Notes: a model not told the origin generated them from the letters alone. A DNA stretch of 64,000 bases from Deinococcus sp. YIM 134068 (GCF_036543075.1 NZ_JAZHPF010000014.1:38142-102141), one strand, 5' to 3'; shown: positions 11,148 through 27,543, counted from the first letter of the stretch. Made by a program: numbers and translations.

Positions 11148-11861
11148 TCACAGCAGCAGCGCCGGGTCCACCACCCGTCCCCGTGGCGCGGCGGGCAGGG
11201 GCACCTCCAGCACCGTGCCGCGCAGGTGGAGCAGGGCGGGGGTGGCAAGGGCGAGCACGGCGTCGGCGAGGGGACGGTCCAGACTCTCGTCCCCGCTGCT
11301 CGCCCGTCCCGGCAACACGAGGTTGAGGCGCAGGTCCTCGTCGTGGCCGTGTTCCACGAGGCCGCGCAGGGCACCGCGTTGCGGGTGGACTTGCAGGCCG
11401 CGCTCGTCGAGGTGCGGGCCGACGAGGGTGAGCCATGTCCCGCCGAGGCGGCGGCGCACGATCTGGGCGATGGCGACGCTGCTCTTGACGTTGTTGTTGA
11501 ACAGGTCCATCCACTCGCCCTCGCTGAGCATCGTGAAATTGGTGTGCGCCCGCCGGTCGGCGAGGTGGACGATGCCGTGGAGCGCCCCGAAGATTTCCAG
11601 CACGCGGTTTTGCGCGCTCAGCCAGTCGAGCGGTACGCTCACGTCGGCCTGGATCGGCACGGCGGTCCCGCCCCCCGCCTCCAGCACGCTCGCGGCGGCA
11701 GCCAGCGTCTCGCTGTTGTCCCCCACGAGGACCACGCTCGCCCCCGCCCGCGCCAGCGCCGCGCTGATCGTCCGTCCGTAGCCCTGGCACGCCCCCGTCA
11801 CGGCGATCACCTGCCCCGCCAGCACGGGCGGGACACCGGGAGGAAAGGCAGCGGCGGTCAT
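11148..11861 (-). CDS. SDR-fold protein with a degenerate active site
   Basis: The 237-residue protein starts like a classical short-chain dehydrogenase: Rossmann motif VIAVTGACQGYGRTI, a central ADVSV acidic motif, and the structural NNNVKSSVAIAQ. In place of the catalytic Ser and YxxxK there is LTLVGPHLDERGLQVHPQRG, with no Tyr or following Lys. It may therefore bind nucleotide without dehydrogenase activity. A TATGCT box lies 7 nt before the ATG at 11861, indicating a leaderless start; an ATG 12 nt upstream sits inside that box. nrdR follows 88 bp downstream. Confidence 0.8.
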   Translation of the reverse strand: MTAAAFPPGVPPVLAGQVIAVTGACQGYGRTISAALARAGASVVLVGDNSETLAAAASVLEAGGGTAVPIQADVSVPLDWLSAQNRVLEIFGALHGIVHLADRRAHTNFTMLSEGEWMDLFNNNVKSSVAIAQIVRRRLGGTWLTLVGPHLDERGLQVHPQRGALRGLVEHGHDEDLRLNLVLPGRASSGDESLDRPLADAVLALATPALLHLRGTVLEVPLPAAPRGRVVDPALLL

Positions 11862-11868
11862 GCCCCGC

Positions 11869-11874
11869 AGCATA
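11869..11874 (-). promoter_or_regulatory. Leaderless-type -10 box for the SDR-like gene
   Basis: TATGCT is followed by 7 nt and the ATG at 11861. Confidence 0.5.
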
Positions 11875-11922
11875 GCGCCCCCACTCGGGCGGGAGCGGGG
11901 GCGCGGCTTCGGGGATGGAGGG

Positions 11923-12129
11923 TCAGCCCGCGTGTGGCAGGGGCCGCAGCGCCCCCGGCGGCAGCTCGCCCGCCCGGTGCCCCCGCCCGCACGGCCCGCA
12001 CCAGTACCCCTGGTCGCCGTCGCGCAGGTCGAACAGAGTGAGGGCTTCCCCGCAGCGGGGGCAGACGTGGGCATACCCGCGCCCGCTGACGGGAAGGGAA
12101 TCGTCCTTGATACGTAACACCCGCTTCAT
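11923..12129 (-). CDS. Small double-CxxC zinc ribbon protein
   Basis: The 68-residue protein carries CPRCGEALTLFDL and, about 19 residues later, WCGPCGRGH: two CxxC knuckles that would bind one zinc. The N-terminus is basic (MKRVLRIKDD). No catalytic domain is visible. A TAGAAT box (12136-12141) lies 6 nt before the ATG, so the message is probably leaderless. The C-terminus is Pro/Leu-rich. Nucleic-acid or protein binding is a reasonable guess only. Confidence 0.65.
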   Translation of the reverse strand: MKRVLRIKDDSLPVSGRGYAHVCPRCGEALTLFDLRDGDQGYWCGPCGRGHRAGELPPGALRPLPHAG

Positions 12130-12135
12130 ATTCTG

Positions 12136-12141
12136 ATTCTA
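12136..12141 (-). promoter_or_regulatory. Leaderless-type -10 box for the zinc ribbon gene
   Basis: TAGAAT lies 6 nt before the ATG at 12129. Confidence 0.5.
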
Positions 12142-12221
12142 ACAGAAAGAGCAGGGCGTGAAAAGATGTGCCACACGCCGGAAGTGCAGGTGTTCCCCGC
12201 AAAGCTGGCGACTGACTGCCC

Positions 12222-12889
12222 CTAGAGGTCCGCCTCCTCCCCCACATCGTCGCTCACCTCGGGTTCGACCGCGCCCACGCCCACCCGCCGCCGTTTGCGG
12301 AGCATGGCGGGTTCCTTGTCGAGATTGAAGACGAAGTGCCGGGGCCGCCGCTCGCGCAGCCACGTTTCCAGCGCGACGAGGCGGGGGCGGAAGCGGATGA
12401 ACTCGCGCAGTTGCCGGATGGGGACGAACTTGGCCTCCTGTACGTCGCGGTCGGGGTCGCGCGGCCCCAGCGTCCCGCCGACCTCCCGCCCGGTGTAGAA
12501 GAACTGAAGGTGATGGCCCCACGTCTGCGCCTGGAACTCCACGATGAAGGCGAGGTCGCGCAACTCCACGACGAGGCCCGTCTCCTCGTAGGTCTCGCGC
12601 CGCGCCCCCTCCTGCACGAGTTCGCCCGCCTCCAGCCCACCTTTGGGCAGCGACCAGCGCCCCCGCTCGCGCACGAGCAGAATCTCGTCGCCGCGCAGCA
12701 CGATGCAGCCCACCCCGATGCGCGGCTCGGCGAGCGGACGCTTCTGCCCGCGCTTCTGGGGCGCGGCGGGAATGGGCACGCTCGTCACCGCCGGAGCTGT
12801 CCCAGCCGGGGCCGGGCGCACGTTGCGCCGCCGCCTGCGCCGCCGCTGCCCGCCCGCGCCGCCCGTCGCCGTCTTCACGTCGTCCGCCA

Positions 12890-12890
<1 letters not shown>
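12222..12890 (-). CDS. Nudix hydrolase
   Basis: The 222-residue protein has a Nudix box beginning GGLEAGELVQEGA and continuing RRETYEETG, fitting the G-x5-E-x7-RE-x2-EE-x-G pattern that binds the metal and the diphosphate. The first 50 residues are an Arg/Ala/Pro-rich, probably disordered and nucleic-acid-like segment (GQRRRRRRRNVRP). The C-terminal 30 residues are acidic (VSDDVGEEADL). Family members cleave NTPs, NDP-sugars or capped nucleotides; the substrate is unknown. The start ATG overlaps the dnaB stop by 1 nt (TGATG), indicating translational coupling to the helicase gene. Confidence 0.88.
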
Positions 12891-15493
<2,603 letters not shown>

Positions 15494-15844
15494 AGTCGGG
15501 GCCTCTCTTTGCAATCTGGTCAGGCACGCCAGGCCGGACGCGGCACCCCAGGCGGGAGGCGCGCGGCAGATGGCGGAAATGAACTGGGTGGGCCAGCGTC
15601 GGCCCATTCGCCCGGCGGCGGGCCAGGCTGAACTGCCGCGCATCATACCACCCCGCCCCGCGCCGTATCCCCCACCCCCCCGGCTGCCCCGCTCCTCACG
15701 TCCACCTCAGTAAGAGGCTTGTTAGGAGCGCCCACATAACCTTTTCTCAGCAAGGACGGGAGACACCCGGACCTGCAACGCCATCCCAGACCCGACGGAA
15801 CATCTCCCGATTCCTTATCCCGACGGTCCACCAGGAGAGAAGAC

Positions 15845-16246
15845 ATGAAGAACCAGAACCGCACCCAGGGCTTCACCCTCATCGAGCTGCTCATCGTGAT
15901 CGCTATCATCGGTATCCTCGCGGCGGTCCTCATCCCCAACCTGCTCAGCGCCCGTGGTAAGGCCAACGAGAGCGCCGCGCAGAGCTTCGTCCGCAACACC
16001 GTGACCGCCGTCGAAACCAACCGCGACAGCGTGACTGGCAAGCTGATGAAGGCTGACAAGACGGCGATGGCTGCCAACGCCACGGAGGACTGCACGGTGG
16101 CTCAGGGTAAGACGGCGACCGAGCTTCCCGCTGGCGTCACGTCCTGCGTCGTTACGGCTGGCACCGCCGACAACTACACCATCGCTCTCGTGATGAACAG
16201 CGGCGTCAAGTTCGACTACGACGGCAGCAAGATCAGCAAGTCGTAA
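15845..16246 (+). CDS. Type IV prepilin (major pilin-like)
   Basis: The 133-residue protein has a class III signal peptide: the short basic leader MKNQNRTQG is cut by PilD before FTLIELLIVIAIIGIL, with Glu5 present. The hydrophobic helix runs to about residue 37, and a small globular head contains two Cys (DCTVAQ and TSCVV) likely forming a disulfide. The ribosome site AGGAGAGAAGAC precedes the ATG. A strong terminator follows at 16266-16291. A second prepilin gene is directly downstream. The dnaB gene diverges upstream across about 350 bp in which I see only repeats and promoter-like sequence. Confidence 0.92.
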   Translation: MKNQNRTQGFTLIELLIVIAIIGILAAVLIPNLLSARGKANESAAQSFVRNTVTAVETNRDSVTGKLMKADKTAMAANATEDCTVAQGKTATELPAGVTSCVVTAGTADNYTIALVMNSGVKFDYDGSKISKS

Positions 16247-16265
16247 ACCAACATAGCAGCGCTTG

Positions 16266-16291
16266 AAGAGGGGTTAGCCCCTCTTTTTTCA
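16266..16291 (+). terminator. Rho-independent terminator after the first prepilin
   Basis: AGAGGGG and CCCCTCT form a stem around a TTAG loop, followed by a run of six T. It lies between the two prepilin genes, so the second gene gets reduced read-through or its own promoter. Confidence 0.85.
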
Positions 16292-16305
16292 TATATGGAG
16301 TAAAC

Positions 16306-16674
16306 ATGCGAAAGACGGCTCGTCAGTCGGGCTTCACCCTGATAGAGCTTCTGATCGTCCTGGGAGTTATCGTGCTTCTCGCCTCGTTCGTCTTCCCTAA
16401 CGTTCTGGCCTCACGCGCCAAAGCCAACGACCTCGCCGCCCGCGCCTACGGCAAGCAGCTTTTCGGGCACGTGACGGCGTGGGTAGCCGAGCAGCCGGGA
16501 GACAGCACGAGTCACCTGCTGCCGGATTGCACTGCTCCCCAGTACCTCGCGCAAGGAGCGCCCAGCTCCCCGCCGCTCGGGGTGACAAAATGTCAGGTTC
16601 AACAACTGGGAAGCGCCCGCTACCTCGTCAGAGTGACCACCGTGAACGGTAAAGTCTTCGACTTCAATCAATAG
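16306..16674 (+). CDS. Type IV prepilin-like protein (minor pilin candidate)
   Basis: The 122-residue protein carries the prepilin leader MRKTARQSG before FTLIELLIVLGVIVLLASF, with Glu5 conserved. It is processed by the same peptidase and would join a type IV pilus or DNA-uptake pseudopilus. The head domain has Cys in LLPDCTAP and TKCQVQ, parallel to the first prepilin, which suggests tandem duplication followed by divergence. A weak purine tract (ATGGAG) precedes the ATG. A 13-pair hairpin follows at 16688-16719. Confidence 0.88.
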   Translation: MRKTARQSGFTLIELLIVLGVIVLLASFVFPNVLASRAKANDLAARAYGKQLFGHVTAWVAEQPGDSTSHLLPDCTAPQYLAQGAPSSPPLGVTKCQVQQLGSARYLVRVTTVNGKVFDFNQ

Positions 16675-16687
16675 AGGTTACAGGGCA

Positions 16688-16730
16688 GAAGGGGCGCTCT
16701 CCAAACGGGGCGCTCCTTCGCACTTTATTT
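16688..16730 (+). terminator. Terminator after the second prepilin
   Basis: GAAGGGGCGCTCT pairs with GGGGCGCTCCTTC (13 pairs including G-U) around a CCAAAC loop, followed by T-rich CACTTTATTT. It abuts the stop codon of the convergent RHH gene. Confidence 0.75.
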
Positions 16731-16890
16731 AAACCACCCCCAACCGCTTCTCTTCCTCGTATACCCGCTCCAGCCCGAACTCCTTGAGGAGCGTCTGGTA
16801 GGAGGTGCCCTTCAACTCCGCCAGATGCCGCAGCCGCCGCTCCAGGTCGGTGCTCAGGCGGATGCTGGTGGGGTTAGACTTGCGGGGCAT
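16729..16890 (-). CDS. Small ribbon-helix-helix (CopG-like) protein
   Basis: The 53-residue protein starts MPRKSNPTSIRLSTDLERRL, the basic beta strand and first helix of a CopG/Arc-type DNA-binding fold, and ends in a charged helix. Such proteins are commonly antitoxins or plasmid-type repressors. It starts 5 bp after the ancestral end of the broken vapC reading frame on the same strand, as though third gene of the locus. No separate toxin accompanies it. The start at 16890 is chosen by domain boundary; the ribosome site is weak. Confidence 0.65.
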   Translation of the reverse strand: MPRKSNPTSIRLSTDLERRLRHLAELKGTSYQTLLKEFGLERVYEEEKRLGVV

Positions 16891-16895
16891 CAAGC

Positions 16896-17324
16896 TCAAG
16901 GTGAGATCACCCTCAACCCAGGGAAAGCCAGTTGCTAATGCTGTGGGTCCAGCGTGACCAGGCAGGTACATGTCTGCTGTGCATGAGCACCGACGATGAA
17001 GTCAGCCAGCAGTCGTCGAGGGAGACCACCGCCGCTTGCCTTGCGGCGCAGGGCATACTGGCCGTATCCCCGCCCCGTCTCCTCTCAGACCGTGAGCGGC
17101 AACTGTTGATCGAGCGTCACCTCGGTGCTGAGCAGAAATTGCCAGAGATGCGCGACGGAGGCTCCCGGCCCGGCCAGCAGTTCGGCATACACCACTGGAC
17201 AGATCACCAAAGAATGCGTTTGGCGGAGCGTACCCAGCAGACCAGCCACGCGGAGCGCAGACGGCTCACGGCGGAGCAGGGTATTCAGGATGTTGGAGTC
17301 GAGCGCCGCCCGGTCGGTCGTCAA
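16896..17324 (-). pseudogene. VapC-type PIN-domain toxin interrupted by two in-frame stop codons
   Basis: The reading frame stays open in register for 143 codons, normal length for VapC, but has TGA at codon 80 (17085-17087) and TAG at codon 130 (16935-16937). The first part has ALDSNILNTLL and VVYAELLAGP, and the part after TGA continues GYGQYALRRKASGGG, PRRLLADFIVGAHA and LVTLD, so the four PIN acidic residues are all still encoded. The TGA falls where VapC proteins usually have Trp. The start is TTG at 17324, overlapping the antitoxin stop. If TGA terminates, only a 79-residue fragment is made, without the last catalytic acids. Confidence 0.8.
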
Positions 17325-17572
17325 GTGGCGTCCTCTTCCTCACCGCGCAATTCACGGGTAAAGCTTACGGCGTCCTGCCCTTCCGGCAAGGGGGGAAGGG
17401 TGCCGACCCAGGCGGTGAACGGATTGTCCCCCGCGCTGACAAGGCCACGTCCCGCCGCCAACACCGCCTCCGGCAGTTCGACGGCCTCACCCTCGTGCAA
17501 CCCCAGTTGGGCCGTCACCTCGGCGGGAAAGACGAGTTGTCCGTCCTTGACTGTGCCCCGGATGTTCGTCAT
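17321..17572 (-). CDS. AbrB/MazE-fold antitoxin
   Basis: The 83-residue protein opens MTNIRGTVKDGQLVFPAEV, the swapped-hairpin AbrB-type DNA-binding domain, with LGLHEGEAVEL completing it. A C-terminal acidic tail (ELRGEEEDAT) would wrap the toxin. The ATG at 17572 has a perfect AAGGAGG site; an upstream in-frame extension lacks one. TACAAT (17582-17587, minus strand) is a likely -10. Its stop overlaps the vapC start. With the toxin broken, the antitoxin may now act only as a local repressor. Confidence 0.82.
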   Translation of the reverse strand: MTNIRGTVKDGQLVFPAEVTAQLGLHEGEAVELPEAVLAAGRGLVSAGDNPFTAWVGTLPPLPEGQDAVSFTRELRGEEEDAT

Positions 17573-17632
17573 GGCCTCCTTATTGTAGAGGGGAACGAAT
17601 GGTGTCCGAACGACCACCCGCATACCCCGCGC

Positions 17633-17638
17633 TACCCT
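17633..17638 (+). promoter_or_regulatory. Leaderless-type -10 box for the DUF1802 gene
   Basis: TACCCT lies 7 nt before the ATG at 17646. Confidence 0.5.
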
Positions 17639-17645
17639 CTTCCCC

Positions 17646-18194
17646 ATGACCACCTTCGCCCTCAAGGAATGGGATACCCAGTGTCAGGCCGTCACCACCG
17701 GGAAGACCGCCCTCCTCGTCCGCAAGGGCGGCATCATGGAGACGCACGAGGGCTTCGAGGTCGAGCACCGCGCCTTTCTCCTCTACCCCACCTTCCTGCA
17801 CCAGAACCCGGCGGAGCTGCGCCCGGAGTTCACACCCCTCCTGCGCGACGATCCCGATCCCGGCCAGATCATCCTTCCCGCGCTGGCTGAAGTGGTGGCA
17901 GTCCACAAGGTCGAGTCGTTGGAGCAGGCGCTCGCGCTGGAGCCGTACCAGGCGTTGACGGCGGGAGCCATCGAGCGCCGATTCCACTACCGGGGCCGCC
18001 CGTGGGTCCACGCCCTGCTGCTGCGGGTGCGCCCACTCACCACTTCCCTGCGGCTGCCCGAGACGCCCCAGATGCTCGGCTGCGTGAGCTGGGTGCCGCT
18101 GGGTGAGCTGGACGTGCAGGCCGGGCCACCCGTGCTCGGAGACGAGGAACTGGGGCGGCTGCGAACGGAAGTTGAGGGGGCGCTCGGCGTGTAG
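17646..18194 (+). CDS. DUF1802 family protein
   Basis: The 182-residue soluble protein has recognisable DUF1802 landmarks: FALKEWDTQCQAVTTGKTAL with LLVRKGGI near the start, EVEHRAFLLYPTFLHQ, and HYRGRPWVHALLLRV. The family is common in Deinococcus-Thermus and cyanobacteria and has no established function. It diverges from the AbrB/VapC locus across 73 bp and appears to use a leaderless promoter. No metal-binding or nucleotide-binding signature stands out. Confidence 0.75.
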   Translation: MTTFALKEWDTQCQAVTTGKTALLVRKGGIMETHEGFEVEHRAFLLYPTFLHQNPAELRPEFTPLLRDDPDPGQIILPALAEVVAVHKVESLEQALALEPYQALTAGAIERRFHYRGRPWVHALLLRVRPLTTSLRLPETPQMLGCVSWVPLGELDVQAGPPVLGDEELGRLRTEVEGALGV

Positions 18195-18293
18195 CTGCTC
18201 CTGCGAGCTTGGCTGGTCGCTGGAAGCTGGCGGCCCATCACATGGAGGAGGGAGAGGCCCGCAAGCCTCCCCCTGTCGGTGCCGCGCCGGAAC

Positions 18294-18761
18294 CTACTGG
18301 GCGGCGATGGCGTCGAGGTCGTAGTTGTTGAGCAGGGTGGTCTGGACGCTGCCGCCGCTGTAGAGGTTCCAGCCGCGCTTGGTGCCGTTGAAGAACTGGT
18401 TGTCGCGCTGGGCGAGGACGAGGAGCTTGCCGTTGTCGCGGCTGAGCACCGTGTCGCCCGTGTTGAAGCGGTTGTCGCTGTTGGCGTCGCGGAAGACGAT
18501 CACGCGGTAGGTGCCGTAGGGTACGTTGGTGGGCAGGTCGAGCGCGAAGCCGCCCGTCAGGAACTTGTCGATGACCTGCGATTGGGTGCCGTCGGCGGTG
18601 TACTGGCCGTTGTTGAAGCCGACGAGCGCGAGGCCGAGGTTCTGGTTGGCGGAAAAGCCGCGCAGTTGGCCCGTCACGTCCTTCTTGACGGGGTTGCCCG
18701 CGAGGGTGCAGGAACTGAGGGCGACGGTGCCGAGGGCCGCGAGAGCGAGAAGCTGTTTCAT
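18294..18761 (-). CDS. Small secreted lipoprotein
   Basis: The 155-residue protein has a lipoprotein signal peptide (MKQLLALAALGTVALSSC, lipobox LSSC). The mature part is beta-rich. GTYRVIVFRDANSDNRFNTG contains a DxNxDxxFxxGD-like loop resembling the calcium loops of carboxypeptidase-regulatory or dockerin-like beta sandwiches. The ATG at 18761 is preceded by AGGAGGTCTTCC, a strong ribosome site. No partner genes are adjacent; function is unknown. Confidence 0.75.
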   Translation of the reverse strand: MKQLLALAALGTVALSSCTLAGNPVKKDVTGQLRGFSANQNLGLALVGFNNGQYTADGTQSQVIDKFLTGGFALDLPTNVPYGTYRVIVFRDANSDNRFNTGDTVLSRDNGKLLVLAQRDNQFFNGTKRGWNLYSGGSVQTTLLNNYDLDAIAAQ

Positions 18762-18910
18762 GGGAAGACCTCCTGTGGTGATGGCCCTACCGTAGCCCCT
18801 GGATTGGGGGATGAGCTACAGGGCAAGCCTTCCCGCTGGACTCACGGGCCATTCATAGAAGGCCGAATTCTCCCTTGACACCTGACGCGGCGTTGAGGAG
18901 ACGGGGGCGG

Positions 18911-18916
18911 TAGACT
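18911..18916 (+). promoter_or_regulatory. Leaderless-type -10 box for the methyltransferase-gpsA unit
   Basis: TAGACT lies 7 nt before the ATG at 18924. A TTGACA at 18875-18880 is too far away (30 nt) to be its -35. Confidence 0.5.
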
Positions 18917-18923
18917 CCCCCCC

Positions 18924-19684
18924 ATGCAGAGTCAGCCTCCCTTCACCGCGCTCGCCGCCGTGTACGACGCAATTATGGCGGACGTGGAATACGACCACTG
19001 GGCCGACTTCGTGCTGACCTACGCGCGGGACGGGGGGCTGGAGGCGCGCTCGGCCCTGGACCTCGCGTGTGGGACCGGGGGACTGACGCGGGAACTCCTG
19101 GCGGCGGGCCTGCGGGTACATGGGCTGGACGGCAGCGCCGAGATGCTGCGGGTGGCCCGAGGGCGGCTGGGGCCGGGGGTGGCCCTCTCCGTCGGCGACC
19201 TCCGCACCTTCGACCTGGGGGAGACGTTCGACCTCGTGACCTGCGTGTTCGATAGCCTGAACAACCTCCTCACGCCCGCCGACCTGGGGGCGGCCCTGGC
19301 GCGGGCGCGGGCACACCTCCACCCAGGCGGCCTGCTCGCCTGCGACCTGAACACGCGAATCGGGGTGCGCGACCTGTGGGAGGGTGACGCCGTGGAGGGG
19401 CTGGCGCGGACGCCGGACGGGCGTGAGGTCCACTACCACTGGTCGCACCACCACGACGCGGAGGCCGACCTCGGTGTGGTCCAGGCCCTGTGCCGGGTGC
19501 AGGACGACCGGGGCGGCTGGGAGGAGTTCGTGGAGGTCCACCGCGAACGTGGGTACGACCCGGCGGACCTCGAACCGCTGCTGCGAGACGCAGGATTCGA
19601 CCGCTGGGAGATTGTGGAATACCCGGACTACGCGCCGCCCTCGCCGGACACGCCGCGCGTGTGGGTCTTCGCGTGGGTGGGCGC

Positions 19685-19688
<4 letters not shown>
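18924..19688 (+). CDS. Class I SAM-dependent methyltransferase
   Basis: The 254-residue protein has motif [13 protein letters not shown] near residue 45, motif post-[16 protein letters not shown], and [15 protein letters not shown] as motif IV. The N-terminal [18 protein letters not shown] is typical of the small-molecule methyltransferase group with a Cys-less active site. The substrate is unknown. The gene overlaps gpsA by 4 nt (GTGA), so the two are coupled. It appears leaderless. Confidence 0.85.
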
Positions 19689-20656
<968 letters not shown>

Positions 20657-20722
20657 AAGAGTCTAGAGGGCTGGGCAAGCGCGGTCCTCTTCCCCTCTCC
20701 CGCTGATATACCAAAAGCAATT

Positions 20723-20953
20723 ATGGAAACATTCGAGACCAAAGCTCTGCACTTCGCCTTCTACCTCACCGAGCGCAACACTTACGAGGGCACGATGGGG
20801 CAGGGCTACGTGGAGGCCCGCGCCGCCGACATCCGCCGCACCTACAACATCCTGTGCGGTCTGGACCCCGAGCATAAGCCCGCCGCCGCGCCCGCCCGCA
20901 AGCCGCCCACCCGGCGCAAGGTGGCGGACTCCACCGACTCAGCCAAGTTGTAG
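20723..20953 (+). CDS. Short protein of unknown function
   Basis: The 76-residue protein has a folded-looking first half (FETKALHFAFYLTERNTYEG) and a Pro/Ala/Lys-rich basic tail (APARKPPTRRKVADS). No signal peptide, metal site or known motif is seen. It starts 66 bp after gpsA and stops 6 bp before the HD-domain gene, so it likely belongs to the same transcript. No clear ribosome site precedes the ATG; TATACC about 10 nt upstream might be a leaderless -10. I do not recognise the family. Confidence 0.6.
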   Translation: METFETKALHFAFYLTERNTYEGTMGQGYVEARAADIRRTYNILCGLDPEHKPAAAPARKPPTRRKVADSTDSAKL

Positions 20954-20959
20954 TCGTCG

Positions 20960-21532
20960 GTGAATGACGTGGAGCCGGGCGACCTTCTGACCGCCGCCGA
21001 GGCGTTCGCGCGGCCCTTCTATGCCGAGGCCCACCGCGCCTACCACAGCGCGGAGCATGTGCGGGCGGTGCTGGAGGCGCTGGACTCACGCGGGTTGCTG
21101 ACCCCAACCCTCGCCCTCGCCGTCTGGGGTCACGACTTCATCTACAACCCACGGGCAAGCGACAACGAGGAGCGGAGTGCGGAGGTGTTCGGGAAGTGGT
21201 TGCGTGAGCAGGGCGCATCCTCAGAACTTATGGCCGAGGTCCGCCCCCTCATCCTCGCCACGAAGCACGCGGCTCCTCCGACGACCCGCGCCGAAGCCCT
21301 CCTCGTGGACGCTGACTTGAGCATTCTGGGTGCGGACGAGCGGACGTTCGCCGCCTACGACGCGACCATCCGTCGGGAATATGCCCACGTGCCGGGTCCG
21401 CTCTACAGCATAGGGCGGCGGAAGGTGCTGCGCGGCTTCCTCGAACGGGAGCGCATCTTCACCACGCCGGAGTTCACGGAGTTGGAGGGGCGGGCGCAGG
21501 TCAATCTCACGGCAGCCCTCAAGAGGTTGTAA
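20960..21532 (+). CDS. HD-superfamily phosphohydrolase-like protein
   Basis: The 190-residue helical protein has the HD pattern spread as YHSAEHVRAVLEAL (first His), LAVWGHDFIYN (HD pair) and LLVDADLSILG (distal Asp). Such proteins hydrolyse phosphoesters of nucleotides; this subgroup (predicted metal-dependent HD phosphohydrolases) has no assigned substrate. The start is GTG at 20960, 6 bp after the preceding small gene. It converges on the V-ATPase operon, with a shared terminator at 21534-21566. Confidence 0.82.
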   Translation: MNDVEPGDLLTAAEAFARPFYAEAHRAYHSAEHVRAVLEALDSRGLLTPTLALAVWGHDFIYNPRASDNEERSAEVFGKWLREQGASSELMAEVRPLILATKHAAPPTTRAEALLVDADLSILGADERTFAAYDATIRREYAHVPGPLYSIGRRKVLRGFLERERIFTTPEFTELEGRAQVNLTAALKRL

Positions 21533-21533
21533 C

Positions 21534-21566
21534 GAAAAAACCGCCCCACGTGGAGGCGGTCTTCGT
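21534..21566. terminator. Bidirectional terminator between the HD gene and the V-ATPase operon
   Basis: ACCGCC and GGCGGT frame a CCACGTGG-centred loop. A run of six T follows on the minus strand and TCTTCGT on the plus strand, so it best terminates the V-ATPase transcript. Confidence 0.8.
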
Positions 21567-21578
21567 CCTTCTCGGCGT

Positions 21579-22261
<683 letters not shown>

Positions 22262-22360
22262 CGTCGGTGAAGCGATCAGCGGTCAGCCCTCAGCTTTCAG
22301 CAAGAAGAGACTGATGCTTCAGCTTATCTTGCTGACTGCTGAAAGCTAATTGCTGAAGGC
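22262..22360. repeat. GCTGA/TCAGC-type repeat inside the V-ATPase operon
   Basis: TCAGCGGTCAGCCCTCAGC runs into TTTCAGCAAG and, after a spacer, CTTGCTGACTGCTGAAAGC, giving complementary arms. It fills the atpB-atpD gap. Confidence 0.55.
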
Positions 22361-22361
22361 T

Positions 22362-25528
<3,167 letters not shown>

Positions 25529-25536
25529 CATTTCTC

Positions 25537-25634
25537 CTTCGGAGAGGTCGAGAGGTCGAGGGGTCAGTAGTCTAGAGGGTGCTCAGGACGGCGTTTGTGC
25601 CTTTTCTCGACCCCTGGACTCCTCGACCCCTCGA
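25537..25634. repeat. GTCGAGG-type repeat with complementary arms inside the V-ATPase operon
   Basis: GGTCGAGAGGTCGAGGGGTC on one side and GACCCCTGGACTCCTCGACC on the other flank about 50 bp. The arms can pair into a long imperfect hairpin between atpF and atpA. Confidence 0.55.
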
Positions 25635-25635
25635 C

Positions 25636-25988
25636 CTAGAGCTTGATATCGAACCCGATAGTCTCCCGCACCAGCTTGCCCATGTACGCCTTGGCGTCCA
25701 CCGTGTCGGTGGCGAAGGCGTCCCTGAGGCTGGGGATGGGCAGCAGGATGGGGAGGTCGCGGCCCCGCATCACGCGGGCGGTGGCCGCCCCCGGGTCGGG
25801 AATGAGGCCCGTGTCCACGGCGACGAGGCCGTACCGCCCCTCCGTGATAACCCGTTCGAGTTCGCGCACGGCGGTCTCGGGGATCGCCTCGATGACTTCC
25901 GCGCCCGCGAGGCGGTAGCCCGTGGCGGTTTCGGCGTCGGCGAGGACGGCGACCCGCTGGGTTTGAGCGCCCGTTCCGGCTTTGGCGG

Positions 25989-25992
<4 letters not shown>
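25636..25992 (-). CDS. atpF: V-type ATP synthase subunit F
   Basis: This 118-residue small central-stalk subunit has a CheY-like fold: VAVLADAETATGYRLAGAEV at the start and YGLVAVDTGLIPD in the middle match family patterns. It binds subunit D and modulates activity. Its start codon overlaps the end of the subunit C gene (ATGA). Downstream, about 105 bp of repeat precedes atpA. Confidence 0.93.
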
Positions 25993-26966
<974 letters not shown>

Positions 26967-26982
26967 GGGCGCAGCCGACCCC

Positions 26983-27543
26983 CTATTCCCCGGCGAGCAG
27001 GCGACTGACCTGCGGGGCGAGTTCGGCCTTCACGCGCTCCAGGCGACCGCCCAGCGTGTTCGTGATGCCGCTCTTGCCACCGCGCGCCAGCAGCCGCACG
27101 CCGCCCCGGATCGCCGGGTTCTCCCGCACGGGCAGGTCGGGCACGAGTTCACGGGCGAGCGCGACCTCCGCCGGGTTGACCTCCACCGCCTCGGCATCGG
27201 GGATGGCCTGCCGGGCCTCGGTGATGAGGCGGCCCAGGATTTCGCGGTACTCGGGGGCCTGAGTGATGCCCTGGAGGTACTGCTCGACCATCCCGTACAC
27301 CTGCCCCAACCCCTGCTCGCCGGCGTTCAGCCGGGCGGCGCTGAGTTCGAGGTCGGCGGAGGAGCGGGCGCGCACCAACCCGGCCTGACGCTGGGTTTCC
27401 AGGGCGCGGGTGCGGCTGTCGATGAGGGACTGGGCACGTTCGCGCGCCCCGGCCAGAATCATCCCGGCGCGGTCGCGGGCCTCGGCGCGGACGCGTTCGA
27501 TCTCCGCCTGCGCCTCGTGTTCGAGGAGCTTGTCGAGCGCCAT
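26983..27543 (-). CDS. atpE: V-type ATP synthase subunit E
   Basis: The 186-residue peripheral-stalk subunit has an N-terminal helical coiled coil of about 80 residues (LLEHEAQAEIERVRAEARDR) and a C-terminal alpha/beta domain that caps the A3B3 head. It pairs with the G/H-type subunit encoded at 29914-30231. It follows the proteolipid gene with a 1-nt gap. Length is normal for Thermus-type E subunits. Confidence 0.93.
   Translation of the reverse strand: MALDKLLEHEAQAEIERVRAEARDRAGMILAGARERAQSLIDSRTRALETQRQAGLVRARSSADLELSAARLNAGEQGLGQVYGMVEQYLQGITQAPEYREILGRLITEARQAIPDAEAVEVNPAEVALARELVPDLPVRENPAIRGGVRLLARGGKSGITNTLGGRLERVKAELAPQVSRLLAGE

Noticed and set aside
18875..18916. TTGACA at 18875 as -35 for the methyltransferase promoter
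   Set aside because: The spacer to TAGACT is 30 nt, far beyond the 16-18 nt needed.
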